Below are positions 50,854 to 60,649 of a stretch of 64,000 nt of DNA, piece after piece. The stretch covers positions 818,036 through 882,035 of the forward strand of contig NZ_CP011102.1 of assembly GCF_003534205.1 (NCBI RefSeq). Direction: 5' to 3'. Made by a program: the position numbers and the translations under genes. Origin of the DNA: Listeria weihenstephanensis. GTDB taxonomy: Bacteria > Bacillota > Bacilli > Lactobacillales > Listeriaceae. Under the pieces are notes generated by a model that saw nothing but the letters and a program-made list of their open reading frames with translations, searched no databases and was not told where the DNA came from. How positions within the stretch are numbered: position 1 is the stretch's first letter; each line of letters opens with the position of its first letter.

Positions 50854-53003
50854 TGAAAAAGATTGAGAATTTATATCATGAAATTGAGTATTTACAAAAG
50901 AGAATTTTAAGCAATATTCAGCCAGAAGTGATTGCGGCAAAAGACTTTACGAATGCAGATAAATGGCATAGTTCCAATGATGATCTTGTCTTCACGCAAC
51001 AGGGTGAGGCTGTCATGGCAACGAATAATAGCGATATTTACATTTACTTTTCGTACTTGGAGACGAATCTTTTATTCAGTCGGTACCCGATGCATATTAT
51101 TGAAACGGTGCCGGGAGAGACTTTTGAGTTTAATATGGCGATGGATGTGTCTAGCACGCAAGCTTGTAAGATCGCGATTATAGAATATGGCAACAATAAA
51201 AAACTGAAATCGACGTTATTCGATCCAAATAAGAAAAATCGGATGAAGGTGAGTCAAGAAACCACGCGTTTACGTATTGCTTTGCGAATTCCAAGCAAGA
51301 GCGTCGTAATGATTACTGGTTGTGATTTTAGCCGGACTTTTGATGAAGCGAAGGCAGTAAGACAAGGTAGTGCGGCACTTGAGGCGCGTACTGGCTTGAA
51401 AGATATTACGAAAACGACGGATTTGCGTGTAGCCTGCATTTTTGATGAGTTTACGCGGACTTGTTACGACAAGGAAGTGAACTTGATTACGTTCACGCCG
51501 GATGATTGGGAGGAAGTTCTAGAGCGCGAACGACCGCATATTTTGATGGTGGAATCGGCTTGGCACGGGAATCATAAGGCGTGGGAGTATAAGATTGGTC
51601 GTTACGCGAATCAGGATCGGAGCGCTTTACTCGGGCTTCTTGAATGGTGTAAGCAGAACGATGTACCGACGATTTTCTGGAATAAAGAGGATCCGATTCA
51701 TTACGATAAATTCATCGATACGGCGAAATTATTCGATCATATTTATACGACGGATGCGGATATGATTCCAAAGTATAAGAAAGCTGCAGGTCATGATCGT
51801 GTGTATGCACAGAGTTTTGCGATTCAACCAGAGATGCACAATCCGATTAAACTATATTCGAAGCGGATCGATAAAATGTGTTTTGCGGGTTCGTATTACG
51901 CGAATCGACATGAAGATCGGCGTCGTGATATGGATCAAATTTTAGATGTAACACAAGCGCACGGTCTTGCGATTTATGATCGTAATTTTGAGCGGCATTC
52001 CCCAGATTTCCAATTTCCAGAACGGTTTTTACCGAGTGTGATTGGCAGTCTTTCCTACAATGATATGAACATTGCCTACAAAGGTTATAAATATATGCTG
52101 AACATTAACAGTATTAAAGAATCACCGACGATGTTTTCTCGCCGTGTGTTCGAAGGTTTGGCATGTGGAACCCCGATTATTAGCAGTTACTCGAAAGGAA
52201 TCAAGCGCATGTTTGGTGACCTCGTACTGATTGCCGAAACAAAAGAAGGCTTGGAAGAAAAGATTGAAGAGATTACGACAGACGAAGCGCTGTACCAGCA
52301 AAAATCACTCGAAGGTATTCGTGAAGTGTATCATAATCACACATATAAACATCGATTGCGGATGATGCTTACAAATATGGGCATACATTTGGAGGTCGAG
52401 CCAAAAATGGTGACGATAATATCGGTGGTACATTCGAAGGAAGATATCGAGGCTGTGACGGCGAATTTTGATCGTCAGAACTACGCCAATAAAAAACTGA
52501 TCTTGTTCACGACGATGTTTGACGGTGTGACGGATCTGATGAATCAATACAATACAGAAAATGTAAGCATCTATACAATGACCTATCTGAGTCATTATCA
52601 GAAGTTACAAGATATTGTGACGACGGAATATGTGAGTTATATGAGCGGGAAAAATTTCTATGGTGAGCATTACGTCGCGGATTTATTTTTAGCAACAGAG
52701 TATACGGATGCAGATGTCATTGGGAAGAAGAATTACTTCCAGTTAGATCAGAACAATTTGCGAGAAGATGGAAAAGAAAAGGATTACGAGTTTACAGATG
52801 AGATCACATACCACAAAGCGTTACTCAAGACGGGGATTTCATTTATGGGTTCTGTCCAAGATTTGCTCGTGAATATGGAGAAGGATGAAACGCTGGGCAC
52901 GTATTTCCGCCAAGGTGTGAAACTTTTCAGCGCTGATAAATTTAATTTTGTTGAAAATGGCGCGAATGCCCCGCAAGACCTCATCAATAAAGTAGAAATA
53001 TAG
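50853..53003 (+). CDS. two-domain glycosyltransferase, CgeB-like plus GT2-like
   Basis: 716 residues; GTG start at 50853 overlapping the previous stop by one base, with GAGGA upstream. Residues ~1-170 form an N-terminal beta-rich region. ~180-510 match the CgeB family (LRVACIFDEFTRTCYDKEVNLITFTPDDWEEVL...PTIFWNKEDPIHYDKFIDTAKLFDHIYTTDADMIPKYKKAAGHDRVY...SRRVFEGLACGTPIISSYSKGIKRMFGD). The last ~200 residues resemble a GT-A-like domain (VTIISVVHSKEDIEAVTANFDRQNYANKKLILFTT) without a clear DxD. Donor and acceptor unknown. Confidence 0.8.
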   Translation: MKKIENLYHEIEYLQKRILSNIQPEVIAAKDFTNADKWHSSNDDLVFTQQGEAVMATNNSDIYIYFSYLETNLLFSRYPMHIIETVPGETFEFNMAMDVSSTQACKIAIIEYGNNKKLKSTLFDPNKKNRMKVSQETTRLRIALRIPSKSVVMITGCDFSRTFDEAKAVRQGSAALEARTGLKDITKTTDLRVACIFDEFTRTCYDKEVNLITFTPDDWEEVLERERPHILMVESAWHGNHKAWEYKIGRYANQDRSALLGLLEWCKQNDVPTIFWNKEDPIHYDKFIDTAKLFDHIYTTDADMIPKYKKAAGHDRVYAQSFAIQPEMHNPIKLYSKRIDKMCFAGSYYANRHEDRRRDMDQILDVTQAHGLAIYDRNFERHSPDFQFPERFLPSVIGSLSYNDMNIAYKGYKYMLNINSIKESPTMFSRRVFEGLACGTPIISSYSKGIKRMFGDLVLIAETKEGLEEKIEEITTDEALYQQKSLEGIREVYHNHTYKHRLRMMLTNMGIHLEVEPKMVTIISVVHSKEDIEAVTANFDRQNYANKKLILFTTMFDGVTDLMNQYNTENVSIYTMTYLSHYQKLQDIVTTEYVSYMSGKNFYGEHYVADLFLATEYTDADVIGKKNYFQLDQNNLREDGKEKDYEFTDEITYHKALLKTGISFMGSVQDLLVNMEKDETLGTYFRQGVKLFSADKFNFVENGANAPQDLINKVEI

Positions 53004-53015
53004 GAGCGATGACTT

Positions 53016-55148
53016 TTGAGACACTTAAAAATATTAGTCTATGGTGACATGGATCTCAATATTATGGATGGTTCCGCTGTATGGTTGACTTCGATGGCTT
53101 CCATGCTGGCGATAAATAATAATGTAAAAACCGACGTTCTTTTGAAAGCGAAGGAGCAGAATACACTTTTAACGGGTGGTATTTCGAATTTTAGTAATGT
53201 GCAATTGCTTGATCCGTTTGAGACGTTTCAAGGGATGTCCTACACGAATGGGAATCGGATTAACGTTGCCGAGGCGCTAGAACGAATGGAAGTTTTGAAT
53301 AAGAAAAATGACTATCATTTGATTATTATTCGCGGATTTGCCTTGGTGAAGGAGATGATGAAGCATCCAGATTTAATGAAAAAAACGATGCCGTACATTA
53401 CCGATTTTAATCATGATCCTAAGTCGATTTCAACGGAAGAACGCACGGATTTACGCCAAGTCTACGATTGTTTTCCAAATATGTTTTTACAAACGGAAGC
53501 TACCAAAGCCATTTTCAGTGAATTGATGGATGTCGACGGAGAAAAAGTGGCGATCTTGTCACCGATGATTCCCGCACAACCGATCGTTCCAGATTACCGT
53601 AATCGCAATAACCAACTGATTTATAGTGGGAAATTTGCGGCGGAATGGTATACCGAAGAGATTATTCGTGCGGCGAGGAAGCTTGAAGATACGGACATTC
53701 GTTTTTGCATCGTGGGCGATAAGTTCCAAGGAGACCTGCGTGCACGCAATGGCAAGGTTAAACAGGCGTTTCAAGCGACGGAAAATATCGATTGGGTTGG
53801 TGCGGTATCGCGTGCCGAGTCGCAAAGCTATATTGCTGCATCAGACATTGGTATTAGCTGGCGTAGTGAGTTGATTGATAATGATGCTTCGGTGGAATTA
53901 TCGACCAAATTGCTAGAATACGCACGACTTGGCAAGCCCGTTCTACTAAGACGTACCAAAATGCATGAACAATTGCTCGGCGCGGATTACGAACTGTTTG
54001 TCGATACGGAGGCTGAATTTTTAGCGAAAACGGAGCTGGTGTTATCGAATTCTGCGGTCTATAAACGTGCAGCCAAAGCGATGTACGAAGCGAGTCAGAA
54101 TTTTACGCTGGAAGCTTCGTATGACCGACTGAAAAACGTGTTATGGACTTACAACAAAGAACCGCTGAACTTACTTTTTGCCAGTCACGATCTGAAATTT
54201 ATGACCGATATTATCGATTATCTGGAAAATCAGCCAGGCATTAACGTCAAAATTGATCGCTGGTCGAATCACACGGAGCATGATCTCGCGAAAAGTCAGG
54301 AACTGCTCGACTGGGCGGATATGATCTACTGCGAGTGGGGGCTTGGTAACGCGGTTTGGTATTCGCAACATAAGAAACCGGATCAAAAGCTTATCGTTCG
54401 CGTCCACGCACAGGAAAAACGAACACCGCATCCTTTCAACTATAACTTGGATGCCATCGATCATATCATCGCGGTTTGTCCGTTTATCATGGAAGAAATG
54501 AGCCGGATTTGCCAGATTCCACGTCACAAGATGGTTCTTATTGCCAACACGATTGACACTGAAAAATTGGATCGTCCGAAGAAAGCAAATATTGATTTTA
54601 ACATCGGGATTTGCGGCGTGATTCCAAAAATTAAAGGTCTTGATAAAGCGCTCGATATTTTTGAACAACTTTGGGAGTCCGACAAGCGTTACAAACTTTT
54701 TATCAAAGGTCAATTGCCAAAAGATGTGGCGTGGCTGATGGGGCGCACGGCGGAACGGGAGTATTACGATGCAGTGTTTGCCAGAATTAATAGCGCTAAG
54801 TGGAAAGACAACGTGGTGTTCGATAAGCACGGTAACGACGTACATGAATGGCTCCAAAAAATCGGTTACTTGCTATCTACGAGTGAATCGGAAAGTTTCC
54901 ACACTGTTTTGATGGAAGGAATGGCGGCAGGATCGACACCATGCTTACTTAATTGGCCTGGCGTCGAAACGGTGTACCCCGAAGATTCGATTTTTGAAAC
55001 ACCAGCAGCGATCGCATCATTTATCGCGAACAACGAATTAAACGAAGCCGATCAGCAAAGTTATAAAGATTATGCCTATAAATATTTTAATAAAGCTAAA
55101 ATTTGTCACGAAATCGAGGACTTAATTACTGCAACTTTTGTGGGTTAA
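53016..55148 (+). CDS. tandem GT4 glycosyltransferase (two GT-B units)
   Basis: 710 residues, TTG start at 53016 with TAGGAG upstream. Residues ~1-380: a GT-B unit with KILVYGDMDLNIMDGSAVWLTSMASML, YSGKFAAEWYTEEIIRAARKL and SVELSTKLLEYARLGKPVLLRR. Residues ~385-710: a second unit with LNLLFASHDLKFMTDIIDYLE, IGICGVIPKIKGLDKALDIFEQLWES and STSESESFHTVLMEGMAAGSTPCLLNWPGVETVYP. The second retains the E-x7-E type donor site; the first is more divergent. Probably adds two sugars in turn, or one half is structural. Confidence 0.85.
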   Translation: MRHLKILVYGDMDLNIMDGSAVWLTSMASMLAINNNVKTDVLLKAKEQNTLLTGGISNFSNVQLLDPFETFQGMSYTNGNRINVAEALERMEVLNKKNDYHLIIIRGFALVKEMMKHPDLMKKTMPYITDFNHDPKSISTEERTDLRQVYDCFPNMFLQTEATKAIFSELMDVDGEKVAILSPMIPAQPIVPDYRNRNNQLIYSGKFAAEWYTEEIIRAARKLEDTDIRFCIVGDKFQGDLRARNGKVKQAFQATENIDWVGAVSRAESQSYIAASDIGISWRSELIDNDASVELSTKLLEYARLGKPVLLRRTKMHEQLLGADYELFVDTEAEFLAKTELVLSNSAVYKRAAKAMYEASQNFTLEASYDRLKNVLWTYNKEPLNLLFASHDLKFMTDIIDYLENQPGINVKIDRWSNHTEHDLAKSQELLDWADMIYCEWGLGNAVWYSQHKKPDQKLIVRVHAQEKRTPHPFNYNLDAIDHIIAVCPFIMEEMSRICQIPRHKMVLIANTIDTEKLDRPKKANIDFNIGICGVIPKIKGLDKALDIFEQLWESDKRYKLFIKGQLPKDVAWLMGRTAEREYYDAVFARINSAKWKDNVVFDKHGNDVHEWLQKIGYLLSTSESESFHTVLMEGMAAGSTPCLLNWPGVETVYPEDSIFETPAAIASFIANNELNEADQQSYKDYAYKYFNKAKICHEIEDLITATFVG

Positions 55149-55172
55149 GTCGAGGATACGAGGAGAGAAATT

Positions 55173-56240
55173 ATGACTACCGATTTAATCATTGAAAAAA
55201 TGGATACGTCAGAAATGGCCTATACGAATGGGATGCTAACGGTTCATTTCAAAGCACTTTACATGTTGGATGCTTACTACAGCTATGCTTACTATCTTTA
55301 TTATAATGACGAGCTGGTGGAACGTCAGTGGTACCAAGAGGTTGGGAAAGAGCAGATCACGATCAACTACAAACCAATCCGAAGTGGCGCCTATAAATTC
55401 CGTCTGTTCTTGAAAAAAGATGATACCGTGATTATCAACAAACTTACAAATATGCTAAATGTGGATGTAGCAAATAAAAAAACGGTGACAACAACGCTTG
55501 AAAAAGAAGAAATCTACTACAATGACAATCCCGTTAAATTCCTATTCCAGCCAGCAAAGAAACCTTCCGATAAACTAGTAATTTCTTTCTCAGGCTTGCA
55601 CTCGAATGAATTCCGTGGCGGACCTCCTGTTTATAACCATTTCCGAACATTATGGCCGTGTGACGTGAACAAACTCTTTATTTTAGACGAATACAAAGGT
55701 CAGTTCTGCTACTACATGGGTCACGATTGTCGCTCAGATTATGAACGTTCGGTGATCGCGCTGATCATGACAAAAGCGAATGAACTTGGCATTTCATCGC
55801 GAAACATTATTGCTTCAGGCTCAAGCAAAGGCGGTGCTGCTTCGCTATATTACGCGATGAAATATCACTTTGGGACCGCAATTGTCGGAGCACCGCAAGT
55901 TTTTATTGCTAAGTTTTTAAAACAGCGTGCTACAAATGCTCCAGTTGTGCGTAAAGGTTTGAATAATATGCTCGGGGAAGATAAGGAAGCTGGCGCTAAA
56001 TATTATGATGAATTAATCATGAATCTAGTCGACACCAATACAGCGTTCCCAGACTTTATTTTCCACATTGGAAAAGGCGACTATCACTACAAACAACATC
56101 TACAACCACTCCTACAAAAACTTGATAAAAAAGGCGTCGCGTATGATCTAGACTTACAAGATTACAGTGATCATAATCAAACCGGACAGTATTACGCGCC
56201 ATTTCTGTTCGAAACAATTTCTAAAATGATTCAAAAATAG
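55173..56240 (+). CDS. alpha/beta-hydrolase-like protein (Asp2/XcbB-CpsF-like)
   Basis: 355 residues with GAGGAGAG before the ATG. N-terminal ~110 residues are a beta-sandwich (NGMLTVHFKALYMLDAYYSYAYYLYYNDELVERQWYQ). The rest is an alpha/beta hydrolase: KLVISFSGLHSNEFRGGPPVYNHFRTLWPCDVNKLFILDEY, the nucleophile elbow ASGSSKGGAASLYYA (G-S-S-K-G), and a final His in DYSDHNQTGQYY. This arrangement occurs in XcbB/CpsF capsule proteins and accessory-Sec Asp2, where it acts as glycan O-acetyl or capsule-modifying enzyme. Role here probably polysaccharide modification or transfer. Confidence 0.75.
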   Translation: MTTDLIIEKMDTSEMAYTNGMLTVHFKALYMLDAYYSYAYYLYYNDELVERQWYQEVGKEQITINYKPIRSGAYKFRLFLKKDDTVIINKLTNMLNVDVANKKTVTTTLEKEEIYYNDNPVKFLFQPAKKPSDKLVISFSGLHSNEFRGGPPVYNHFRTLWPCDVNKLFILDEYKGQFCYYMGHDCRSDYERSVIALIMTKANELGISSRNIIASGSSKGGAASLYYAMKYHFGTAIVGAPQVFIAKFLKQRATNAPVVRKGLNNMLGEDKEAGAKYYDELIMNLVDTNTAFPDFIFHIGKGDYHYKQHLQPLLQKLDKKGVAYDLDLQDYSDHNQTGQYYAPFLFETISKMIQK

Positions 56241-56257
56241 GAAGAAGTGAACAAGCA

Positions 56258-57067
56258 TTGAGAGAAACGGTCCAAATTCTAAAAGAACAGGTGCAGCATT
56301 TTCATAAAATTACGCGGATTGCCAGGTACGATCAGCGAGCCGCGTATCAGAGTCACTATTTGGGGATGGTGTGGGAAGTGCTTAGTCCAACGCTCCAAGT
56401 GCTCATTTTCTATTTCGTGTTTGGCATTCGGATGAACGGCGCGGGATCAATGGCAGAAGGGGTTCCTTACATTGTGTGGATGCTCGCTGGTGTGATACCT
56501 TGGTTTTTCATCAGCGCTATCATCATTTCTGGTGCCAATTCGATTTACAGCAATTTGAGTTTGGTATCGCGCGTGAAATTCCCAATGAGCATTTTACCAT
56601 CGATTACGATTTTTAAATCCCTATATAGTTACGTGACAATGCTCATCATCCTGCTCGGCTTCTTGTTCCTCAATCACATTTACCCGACGATTTATTGGAC
56701 ACAGTTTTTCTATTACTTCGTGTGTATGTGCTTGTTCCTCTATGCCGTGTCCCTTCTAAATGCAACGATTACGATTCTGTTTCGGGATTATCAACTTATG
56801 ATTGGCTCCGTGATGCGTCTCCTGTTTTTCGTATCGGGCGCCGTCATGGATGTCACCGCGCATCCAGATTCCCTCATGACTAAAATTTTAAAACTCAATC
56901 CGATCGTGTACATTATCGAAGGGTTTCGCGATAGCTTTTTCTCACGACAGTGGTTTTTCCAGGAACCTTGGTGGACCGCCTATTTCTGGGGAATGACACT
57001 ACTCGTGCTCGGCGTCGGATCGGTATTACATCTGCGCTTTAAAGACCGCTTCATGGATTATTTATAG
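56258..57067 (+). CDS. ABC-2 type polysaccharide/teichoic acid export permease (TagG-like)
   Basis: 269 residues, TTG start with GGAAGAAG upstream. Six hydrophobic segments, with VLSPTLQVLIFYFVFGIRM, IVWMLAGVIPWFFISAIIISGANSI..NLSLVSRVKFPMSILPSI and LLFFVSGAVMDV...LKLNPIVYIIEGFRDSFF, the ABC2_membrane pattern of TagG/RfbA/KpsM. Exports a lipid-linked glycan across the membrane together with the ATPase encoded 15 bases downstream. Confidence 0.92.
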   Translation: MRETVQILKEQVQHFHKITRIARYDQRAAYQSHYLGMVWEVLSPTLQVLIFYFVFGIRMNGAGSMAEGVPYIVWMLAGVIPWFFISAIIISGANSIYSNLSLVSRVKFPMSILPSITIFKSLYSYVTMLIILLGFLFLNHIYPTIYWTQFFYYFVCMCLFLYAVSLLNATITILFRDYQLMIGSVMRLLFFVSGAVMDVTAHPDSLMTKILKLNPIVYIIEGFRDSFFSRQWFFQEPWWTAYFWGMTLLVLGVGSVLHLRFKDRFMDYL

Positions 57068-57082
57068 AGAGGAAGAACAAAG

Positions 57083-58048
57083 ATGACAGAAAGCATGGTG
57101 TCCGTCTCGCACGTATCCAAACAATATAGCATGATCACAAGCCCTGCAAAACAGCTCCGTGGTCTATTAAAACCAAATCGCGAGAAGCCAGCGTTTCTTG
57201 CTTTACGAGACGTTTCCTTTGAAGTTGGGCGCGGAGAAACGGTCGGTCTCATTGGGCTAAACGGCTCCGGCAAATCGACGTTATCCAATATATTAGCAGG
57301 TATTATCCAACCATCCCACGGGAAAGTGCACACGGGCGGCGAAGTATCTTTGCTAGCGATTGGAGCAGGACTCAAACCAACGCTTTCTGGCATGGAAAAC
57401 ATTCGAATGAAGTGCCTCATGCTCGGCTACTCCAATCAACAAATTGCCGAGATGATCCCCGCTATTACCGATTTTGCGGACTTACAGGACTTTATCGAGC
57501 AACCAATCAAACGTTATTCTAGCGGGATGAAGGCGCGTCTCGGCTTTGCAATTGCCGTCCAGATCGATCCAGACATCCTCATTATTGACGAAGCTTTGTC
57601 CGTCGGCGATACCACTTTTTATAAGAAATGTACCGATAAAATCGCCGAATTTCAAGCAGCTGGAAAAACGATTTTCTTTGTCAGCCACTCGCTTTCCCAA
57701 GTCAAAACAATGTGTCATCGCATTATTTGGATTCACTACGGGGAATTGAGGCTAGATGGTCCTGCCGATGAAGTAGGACTCGAATACAGCAAATTTGTTC
57801 ACCGTTTTAATAAATTATCAAAAGAAGAGAAAACCGCGTACCAGCAAAATCTGAAAAAACGTCAAACGAATACAGAGCAGCTAGATCAAGCACATGCTTT
57901 TGATCCAAAACAGATAAACGGAGGCATGCGTAAAACAACACTCGTTTACTTAAGTATTCTCTGGCTGTTCACCATATTCAGTGCCTTATTAATGGAATCC
58001 ACAACATTCCTCACAAAATTGCAGGAATTACTCGCGAGTATTCTTTAA
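57083..58048 (+). CDS. polysaccharide/teichoic acid export ATPase (TagH-like)
   Basis: 321 residues, AGAGGAAG before the ATG. VSVSHVSKQYSM opens the NBD; Walker A GLNGSGKST (~59-67), signature YSSGM, Walker B ILIIDEALSVGD and switch SHSLSQV follow. The Asp-Glu-Ala-Leu-x-V-GD form is typical of TagH/Wzt-type glycan exporters. After ~residue 245 a linker leads to one C-terminal transmembrane segment (TTLVYLSILWLFTIFSALLM), as in TagH. There is no Wzt-like carbohydrate-binding domain. Confidence 0.92.
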   Translation: MTESMVSVSHVSKQYSMITSPAKQLRGLLKPNREKPAFLALRDVSFEVGRGETVGLIGLNGSGKSTLSNILAGIIQPSHGKVHTGGEVSLLAIGAGLKPTLSGMENIRMKCLMLGYSNQQIAEMIPAITDFADLQDFIEQPIKRYSSGMKARLGFAIAVQIDPDILIIDEALSVGDTTFYKKCTDKIAEFQAAGKTIFFVSHSLSQVKTMCHRIIWIHYGELRLDGPADEVGLEYSKFVHRFNKLSKEEKTAYQQNLKKRQTNTEQLDQAHAFDPKQINGGMRKTTLVYLSILWLFTIFSALLMESTTFLTKLQELLASIL

Positions 58049-58100
58049 AGGGTGAACATCAGTGATCAAATTTATAAATATAATGAAGGAGGAAACAATA

Positions 58101-59063
58101 ATGAAAAATAAAGTTTTAGTAACAGGTGGCGCAGGTTTTATCGGTTCTCACGTTTGCGAAATGTATCTGAAAGAAGACTACGAGGTACTTTGCGTTGATA
58201 ATCTGTCATCTGGAAAAGTCGACAACATTTGCCACTTACTTGCAGACGATCGTTTTACTTTTGTGGAAGCGGATATTAACGATACTACAAAAATGCTTGC
58301 CATCTTCCAATCGTTTCGACCTACTATTATCAATCATCACGCCGCGCAAAAATCGGTAGTCAGCTCGATAGAAGACCCGATGTATGATCTAGATATTAAC
58401 CTCGGCGGACTACTCATACTACTACAATGCGTTCAAAAATTCCCAATCGAAAAATTTATTTACGTTTCTTCTGGTGGTGCCTTAAGCAAAGTTATTGAAG
58501 GCACAGAAAAATCAAAAGAAAGCGATACCCCTCAACTTATTTCCCCTTACGCCATCACCAAATATGCCGGCGAAAAATATTTAGACATCTATGCGAACAC
58601 ATATGGCTTTGACTACACCGTTTTGCGCTATGCGAATGTTTTTGGACCTCGTCAAATACCAGACGGTGAGTGTGGGGTTGTGCCGATTTTTGTAACGAAC
58701 ATTTTAGCCAATAAACCTTCTGTATTAATGACGTATCCCGATATGCCAAAAGGCTGTACACGTGATTATGTTTACGTTGGAGATGTGGTTGAGGCGAATC
58801 GTTTAGTATCGGAGAAGGCAGTTAACACGGTGATTAATATCGGAACGGGAGATGAAATCGCAATTTTAGATATTTACAATACAATTTTAGATGTATTCGA
58901 AAAAGATATCGCGATTACAATTGAAGGACCACGCGCTGGTGATGTGAAACGTTCTGTACTTGCCAATGACCGCGCAAAAGAGCTGACGGGATGGACCAAT
59001 CAGGTTAGTTTGAAAGAAGGATTAGTGGCATTACGAGAAGCAATGTTACAACAACAAGCGTAA
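58101..59063 (+). CDS. NAD-dependent sugar-nucleotide epimerase (GalE-like SDR)
   Basis: 320 residues; the ATG at 58101 follows AAGGAGG, whereas the upstream in-frame GTG has no site. VLVTGGAGFIGSHV is the NAD-binding GxxGxxG, followed by VDNLSSGKVDNI, the catalytic Y150-x3-K154 in SPYAITKYAGEKY, and RYANVFGPRQ. Extended SDR that interconverts UDP-hexoses or HexNAcs; provides a precursor for the operon's polysaccharide. Last gene of the operon before the Crp-like regulator. Confidence 0.92.
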   Translation: MKNKVLVTGGAGFIGSHVCEMYLKEDYEVLCVDNLSSGKVDNICHLLADDRFTFVEADINDTTKMLAIFQSFRPTIINHHAAQKSVVSSIEDPMYDLDINLGGLLILLQCVQKFPIEKFIYVSSGGALSKVIEGTEKSKESDTPQLISPYAITKYAGEKYLDIYANTYGFDYTVLRYANVFGPRQIPDGECGVVPIFVTNILANKPSVLMTYPDMPKGCTRDYVYVGDVVEANRLVSEKAVNTVINIGTGDEIAILDIYNTILDVFEKDIAITIEGPRAGDVKRSVLANDRAKELTGWTNQVSLKEGLVALREAMLQQQA

Positions 59064-59093
59064 AAAGGGTTAAAAATAAAAGGAGGCATCATT

Positions 59094-59786
59094 ATGCTAC
59101 AAACATTTGGAGTTGAAATCGATGAAAATTTTCTGGAGATACTATTATTTTCTAATAAGTCATTCGATAAATATGCAACAAAGAAAGTATTACCAGCCAA
59201 AACTGTGATAGACGCGTCTGTGACAGATAATCATTCTTTCATTTATATAGAAAAAGGGTTGACCAAAATTGTAGCGAGCCATAATACGAAGGAAACGACA
59301 ATTTCATTTTCAGGGGATGGAGAATTTATCGGGTTTGCATCATTGCTATCAAAGGGAAGAAATCAATTTGAACTAGAAACAATTTCGGAGACAACCGCCT
59401 ACTTCATCGATCCATACTTCGTTTTGAATGTGATTGATGAGTCTGGTTGGGGAACATCGATTTTACTTAAAATCATCGAGAATCTAACACAGTCTGTGAA
59501 TTATTACGGGAAGTTTAATCTATTGCCAGCAAAAGCAAAAGTTGCCGCATCCTTGTTACATTTAGAGTCTAAAAAATTAGGAAAAATAGATGGGCATTTA
59601 CCAAAAGAAATTTGTCAGCATCACTTGGCTAGTTATTGCCAGATTACACGTGAGTACGCGACGACGATCTTGTCTAAGTTTGAAGAAGAAGGTCTCGTGC
59701 AGCTGACGCCAAAACCAATTAAAATATTGGATATATATACATTAAAAGAAATGGTCGGCTTTGAAATATCGGGATCGTTACATTAA
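59094..59786 (+). CDS. Crp/Fnr-family (PrfA-like) regulator
   Basis: 230 residues with AAAAGGAGG before the ATG. A cNMP-binding-type beta-roll (LPAKTVIDASVTDNHSFIYIEKGLTKIVASHNTKETTISFSGDGEFIGFASLL) is followed by a dimer helix and a C-terminal winged helix (LPKEICQHHLASYCQITREYATTILSKFEEEGLVQLTPKPIKIL). No cysteines for an Fe-S cluster are at the N-terminus, unlike Fnr. Listeria genomes hold many such PrfA relatives. A palindrome at the activator position of the next operon (59861-59879) may be its site. Confidence 0.88.
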   Translation: MLQTFGVEIDENFLEILLFSNKSFDKYATKKVLPAKTVIDASVTDNHSFIYIEKGLTKIVASHNTKETTISFSGDGEFIGFASLLSKGRNQFELETISETTAYFIDPYFVLNVIDESGWGTSILLKIIENLTQSVNYYGKFNLLPAKAKVAASLLHLESKKLGKIDGHLPKEICQHHLASYCQITREYATTILSKFEEEGLVQLTPKPIKILDIYTLKEMVGFEISGSLH

Positions 59787-59798
59787 TAAACAGGTGTT

Positions 59799-59833
59799 AA
59801 AATACATTATCTGAGGCGTAGCGTATTTTTTAC
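59799..59833 (+). terminator. short terminator after the Crp/Fnr gene
   Basis: AAAATAC (59799-59805) pairs with GTATTTT (59823-59829) and ends in a T run. Confidence 0.55.
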
Positions 59834-59860
59834 GGTGCGCTTCTCGTCATGTATAAACGA

Positions 59861-59901
59861 ATGATCTAGTGTAGATCATGTAACATAAAACGGGATATAA
59901 A
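59861..59901 (+). promoter_or_regulatory. palindrome and -10 box before the VTC-DUF4956 operon
   Basis: ATGATCTA-GTG-TAGATCAT (59861-59879) is a perfect 8-3-8 inverted repeat. A -10-like TATAAA lies at 59896-59901; there is no -35 hexamer, and the palindrome centre falls near -38 to -41, the class II activator position used by CRP, FNR and PrfA. Confidence 0.6.
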
Positions 59902-59938
59902 ATTGTGTATTGAGAATATTGAAGGAAAGGGAGTCATT

Positions 59939-60649
59939 ATGCAAATTTTTGAGCGGAGAGAAAAGAAGTATATCTTAACTGAGGAAAAATACAACTTGCT
60001 TTTGGAAAGAATTTCGGAACATATGAAGGAAGATAAGTATGGTTTGCACACGATTTGTTCGCTTTATTATGATACAAGCAATTACGATTTAATCAAACGA
60101 TCGAGCGAAAAACCAACGTTTAAGGAGAAGTTCAGAGTTCGTACGTACGGGGTTCCAAGCATTGAACAGATGGTCTATTTAGAAATCAAGAAAAAACTAA
60201 AGGGGATTGTGTATAAACGAAGAATTTCAATGCGTCTGAGTCAAGTAGATGCGTATATGCAAAGTGAGCAAGAGGAACAATTTGAAGACAGATTAAATCA
60301 ACAAATCAGCAACGAGATTTTTTGGTTAAAGAAAAAAGAAACGATTGCGCCTAAAGTTATCATTTCCTATGATAGAAGGGCTTTTAGCGCCTACAAAGAA
60401 GATCAGTTTAGAGTAACATTTGATGCGAAAATAAGGTGGCGCAATGACGATCTAAAGTTGGCAAATGGACATGATGGGGAACTTGTGGCACCAGAAATAG
60501 CTGTATTAATGGAAGTGAAATCATTGCACGCCTATCCTTTATGGTTTGTGAGAATACTCTCTGACTTAGACCTCTATCCATCCAAATTTTCCAAGTATGA
60601 ACAAGTATATAGAAGATATTTATTAAATCAGAAAGTGGGAGTTTTATAA
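59939..60649 (+). CDS. VTC-domain polyphosphate polymerase
   Basis: 236 residues from the ATG at 59939 (GAAAGGGAG upstream). ERREKKYILTEEKYNLLLERIS...HTICSLYYDTSNYDLIKRSSEKPTFKEKFRVRTYG...VYLEIKKKLKGIVYKRRISM and LMEVKSLHAYPLWFVRILSDLDLYPSKFSKYEQVY show the VTC/CYTH-like tunnel fold with its conserved Lys/Arg and Glu residues (EKKY, K.R.R.YG, E.K). Such proteins make inorganic polyphosphate from ATP. Stop overlaps the DUF4956 start, a common bacterial pair. Confidence 0.9.
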   Translation: MQIFERREKKYILTEEKYNLLLERISEHMKEDKYGLHTICSLYYDTSNYDLIKRSSEKPTFKEKFRVRTYGVPSIEQMVYLEIKKKLKGIVYKRRISMRLSQVDAYMQSEQEEQFEDRLNQQISNEIFWLKKKETIAPKVIISYDRRAFSAYKEDQFRVTFDAKIRWRNDDLKLANGHDGELVAPEIAVLMEVKSLHAYPLWFVRILSDLDLYPSKFSKYEQVYRRYLLNQKVGVL

